Positions 62,056 to 64,000 of a stretch of DNA of 64,000 nucleotides are shown piece by piece. The notes below the pieces were generated by a model. It saw nothing but the letters and a program-made list of their open reading frames with translations, had not been told where the DNA came from and did not search any database. The position numbers and the translations under genes were made by a program. The DNA is from Atribacter laminatus (GTDB lineage: Bacteria; Atribacterota; Atribacteria; Atribacterales; Atribacteraceae): contig NZ_CP065383.1 in assembly GCF_015775515.1 (NCBI RefSeq), positions 2,604,001 through 2,668,000 on the forward strand, in the 5' to 3' direction. Every line of letters begins with the position of its first letter. The stretch's first letter is position 1.

Positions 62056-62769
62056 ATGAATAAAAAAAATTTTATCACTCTTTTTACCGTATGGATAATT
62101 TTTGTGTTGATTTCTTCTGCTTATGCTGAACAATATGACCAAGAACGTCAACTCATGGTTGAGAAACAGATCAAACAACGAGGAGTTGTTGACCCACAGC
62201 TTCTCGATGCTATGTTAAAAGTACCCCGCCATCTATTTGTACCAGAAAACTTAACTTCGTCAGCTTATAGTGACACACCACTCCCCATCGGATATGGTCA
62301 GACTATTTCTCAACCCTATATAGTTGCGTTGATGACCGAAAGCTTGCAAGCGAAGAAAGGGTTTAAAGTTTTAGAAGTCGGAACCGGCTCTGGATATCAG
62401 GCAGCCGTTTTAGCACAAATCGGTTGTCAGGTTTTCAGTGTTGAAGTGATCAAAATTTTAGCAGAAACAGCTCAAGAAAGGCTAAACCGACTTGGTTATC
62501 CTGAAATTAGTGTCCGTTGGGGTGATGGATATTTCGGTTGGGAAGAAGAAGCTCCTTTTGATTCAATCATCGTTACTTGTGCCATTGATCACCTTCCACC
62601 TCCACTGATTGAGCAACTCAAAGAAGGAGGGAAAATGGTCATTCCAGTCGGTCCACCTTACAGCTTGCAAACCCTCTGGCTTTTCACCAAAGAAAATGGT
62701 CAATTAACTTCGGAAAATTTAGGAGGAGTCATTTTCGTCCCACTTCTTCGTGAAGTTCGACAAGAGTAG
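62056..62769 (+). CDS. pcm: Protein-L-isoaspartate O-methyltransferase with N-terminal signal peptide
   Basis: 237 residues. A hydrophobic signal sequence (residues 6-22, cleavage near SSAYAEQ) precedes a complete PIMT domain: VPRHLFVPENL, DTPLPIGYGQTISQPYIVALM, motif I VLEVGTGSGYQAAVLA, and VTCAIDHLPPPLIEQLKEGG. The enzyme normally repairs isoaspartyl residues in the cytoplasm using S-adenosylmethionine. An exported copy is unusual because the methyl donor is cytoplasmic; the leader might instead act as a membrane anchor. GGGAGGGGGG lies before the ATG. Confidence 0.9.
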   Translation: MNKKNFITLFTVWIIFVLISSAYAEQYDQERQLMVEKQIKQRGVVDPQLLDAMLKVPRHLFVPENLTSSAYSDTPLPIGYGQTISQPYIVALMTESLQAKKGFKVLEVGTGSGYQAAVLAQIGCQVFSVEVIKILAETAQERLNRLGYPEISVRWGDGYFGWEEEAPFDSIIVTCAIDHLPPPLIEQLKEGGKMVIPVGPPYSLQTLWLFTKENGQLTSENLGGVIFVPLLREVRQE

Positions 62770-62802
62770 AAAACAGTTATTAGATCATCTTTCCACATTT
62801 GT

Positions 62803-64000
62803 CTAAGAGATGGGATGGAACGGTTTATTTAAAAAATGCACAATTATCCAAAAACCACCGTACAGCGGAATAGACAAGAGATAAGGGAAATGAATCCCGT
62901 ATTCAATGGCAGCAAAATGAGAAAGCAGAGAGGCGATAACCGACATAAAACCATTCCAGGCAAAAACCACCTGGAAAAAATCCGGGTTTCTTTTTTGAGT
63001 TAATCTTGATAAAACTGGAAAAGGCATTCCCGCTATAAAAGCGACTATTGAGAAAGGAAAAAGGATGACCAATAGGCTTAGTACACCAGGTAATTCCAAT
63101 AACCAGTTACGAAGGTAATTTATAAAGAGAAAAAATCCTAAAATTACCAGGGGATGAATAAAAATCATCCTGGTAAAAAATTGGTTAACCCGAATATTTT
63201 CCACATAGCGACTTCCCAAACCGGAAAAAACTAATAAAACAGTGAGAACCAAAGCAAAAGAATAGATTGGAAATCCAATAATCATCTCTAATTGAACAAT
63301 TACCGGAATCTCGATCAACATATAACCCACGCCGGTTATAATTGCCGCTAATTCAAGCTCCTTGCACCCGGTAAAATGCAGTTTTTTTCTTCCCAATAAA
63401 ACTCGTCCGGGAATGAGAATAAAGAGGAGAGAAAGAGCAGTTATAACCAAAAAAATAAAAAGGACGAATAAAAAACCTGCCCCTCCAAAGGGAAGCCAGC
63501 GCTTTCCCAGGTTATAGAGAGTATCCTTTAATTGTGCCCAACGGAAAAAATGGAAAAAGTAGGGTTTCATGTCATGGGATGCTTCGACCTGATAAGAAGA
63601 TTTCTGAAGAGCATCAAACGGGTTTTGAAAGTAGTCTATTACCGTCTGGTAGTTCAATTTTTGATTTTGAAATATAACTTCGGCTTCTTCTCTGTTGATA
63701 TCGGGATAATAAATGAAGTCAAAACCGTAAAATGAAACCTCCTGGCGAAATTTTTCCACCACCACTTGGTCTAAAACTTGATTGGTAACAATCATACTCA
63801 CAAAATCTAAATTTTTTATGATAATCATACGATTTTTTAGGAAGTCTGAATTTCCCCAAACCTGAGAAACTAAATCGAGTAGTTTTAATAGAACCATTGG
63901 CGGAGCTTGTGGGAAAAAAGATATCACTAACTTCCCATCGTCGTTTAAATGGTTAAAAACCGATTGAATCCCTTCGGTGGTATAGAGATAATTTTCCTTC
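62803..64000 (-). CDS. Membrane-bound spermidine synthase-like protein (N-terminally cut by window end)
   Basis: The frame is open to base 64000, so the start lies outside the window. The visible N-terminal part (ENYLYTTEGIQSVFNHLNDDGKLVISFFPQAPP) reads like the end of a spermidine-synthase-type SAM-binding domain. The rest (residues about 170-400) has seven or so predicted helices. Polytopic proteins with fused spermidine-synthase domains are widespread, and their products are mostly unknown. It faces the exported PIMT gene convergently at a 33-bp distance. Confidence 0.75.
   Translation of the reverse strand, partial: KENYLYTTEGIQSVFNHLNDDGKLVISFFPQAPPMVLLKLLDLVSQVWGNSDFLKNRMIIIKNLDFVSMIVTNQVLDQVVVEKFRQEVSFYGFDFIYYPDINREEAEVIFQNQKLNYQTVIDYFQNPFDALQKSSYQVEASHDMKPYFFHFFRWAQLKDTLYNLGKRWLPFGGAGFLFVLFIFLVITALSLLFILIPGRVLLGRKKLHFTGCKELELAAIITGVGYMLIEIPVIVQLEMIIGFPIYSFALVLTVLLVFSGLGSRYVENIRVNQFFTRMIFIHPLVILGFFLFINYLRNWLLELPGVLSLLVILFPFSIVAFIAGMPFPVLSRLTQKRNPDFFQVVFAWNGFMSVIASLLSHFAAIEYGIHFPYLLSIPLYGGFWIIVHFLNKPFHPIS

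Noticed and set aside
1-64000. tRNA, rRNA and riboswitch search by eye
   Set aside because: No cloverleaf with a TTCGAAT-type T arm and no known riboswitch core was recognised on either strand; small RNAs cannot be excluded without a covariance search.

Overview
The window looks like a chromosomal segment of a low-GC anaerobic bacterium that lives on carbohydrates. It has five sugar ABC importers, signal peptides and a lipoprotein, two cyclic-di-GMP phosphodiesterase-type sensors and a two-gene SUF iron-sulfur locus. The general style (CUT1 importers without their own ATPase, dispersed palindromic repeats, moderate to low GC) would fit Atribacterota or a similar deep-branching thermophile or anaerobe. 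That assignment is an inference; no rRNA or other phylogenetic marker lies in the window.

Layout. 1-13.5 kb: end of a BtpA/SgcQ-type TIM-barrel gene, an inositol-monophosphatase-family gene, a leftward CUT2 (ribose-type) import operon ending in a sugar-isomerase-like gene, then a rightward operon with a xylose-isomerase-like protein, a CUT1 importer and a creatininase-family amidohydrolase. 13.5-26 kb: an EAL protein with a degenerate GGDEF, a DUF3795-like gene remnant, a DrrAB-type ABC exporter, an Fpg/Nei-type DNA glycosylase, a secreted PQQ-type sugar dehydrogenase and an HD-GYP sensor. 26-36 kb: repeats, an IS481-type element, a CrtI-like flavoprotein, a DUF1537-type sugar-acid kinase, a thioredoxin-like lipoprotein and sufBC. 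36-51 kb: two more CUT1 operons, one preceded by a LacI regulator with two matching operators and a gene of unknown function; two FAD_oxidored-family flavoproteins; and a broken IS4-type element sitting between an operon and its terminator. 52-57 kb: a hydantoin-utilisation-like operon (racemase, NCS1 permease, DUF917, HyuA). 57.5-64 kb: ribokinase, a leftward CUT1 operon, a PIMT with a signal peptide, and the C-terminal part of a membrane spermidine-synthase-like protein running off the window.

The metabolic genes form modules, each an importer with one or two catabolic enzymes. Four CUT1 importers encode only a binding protein and two permeases, so they must share an ATPase encoded elsewhere. 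Four of the five importer operons have a strong hairpin directly after the binding-protein gene, which would favour high expression of that gene relative to the membrane genes.

The most unusual content is between the genes. About ten intergenic blocks are built from a few palindromic modules. One module (about 40-55 bp, roughly 25 copies) keeps a conserved frame while both its outer and inner stems change with compensating base changes. A second (about 50 bp, about 14 copies) has a covarying central hairpin. A 160-bp MITE-like element with terminal inverted repeats occurs three times, each time at the same trinucleotide of the first module, and an unoccupied site is present at 51.6 kb. These repeats, rather than any single gene, are the best candidate for something not yet well described.
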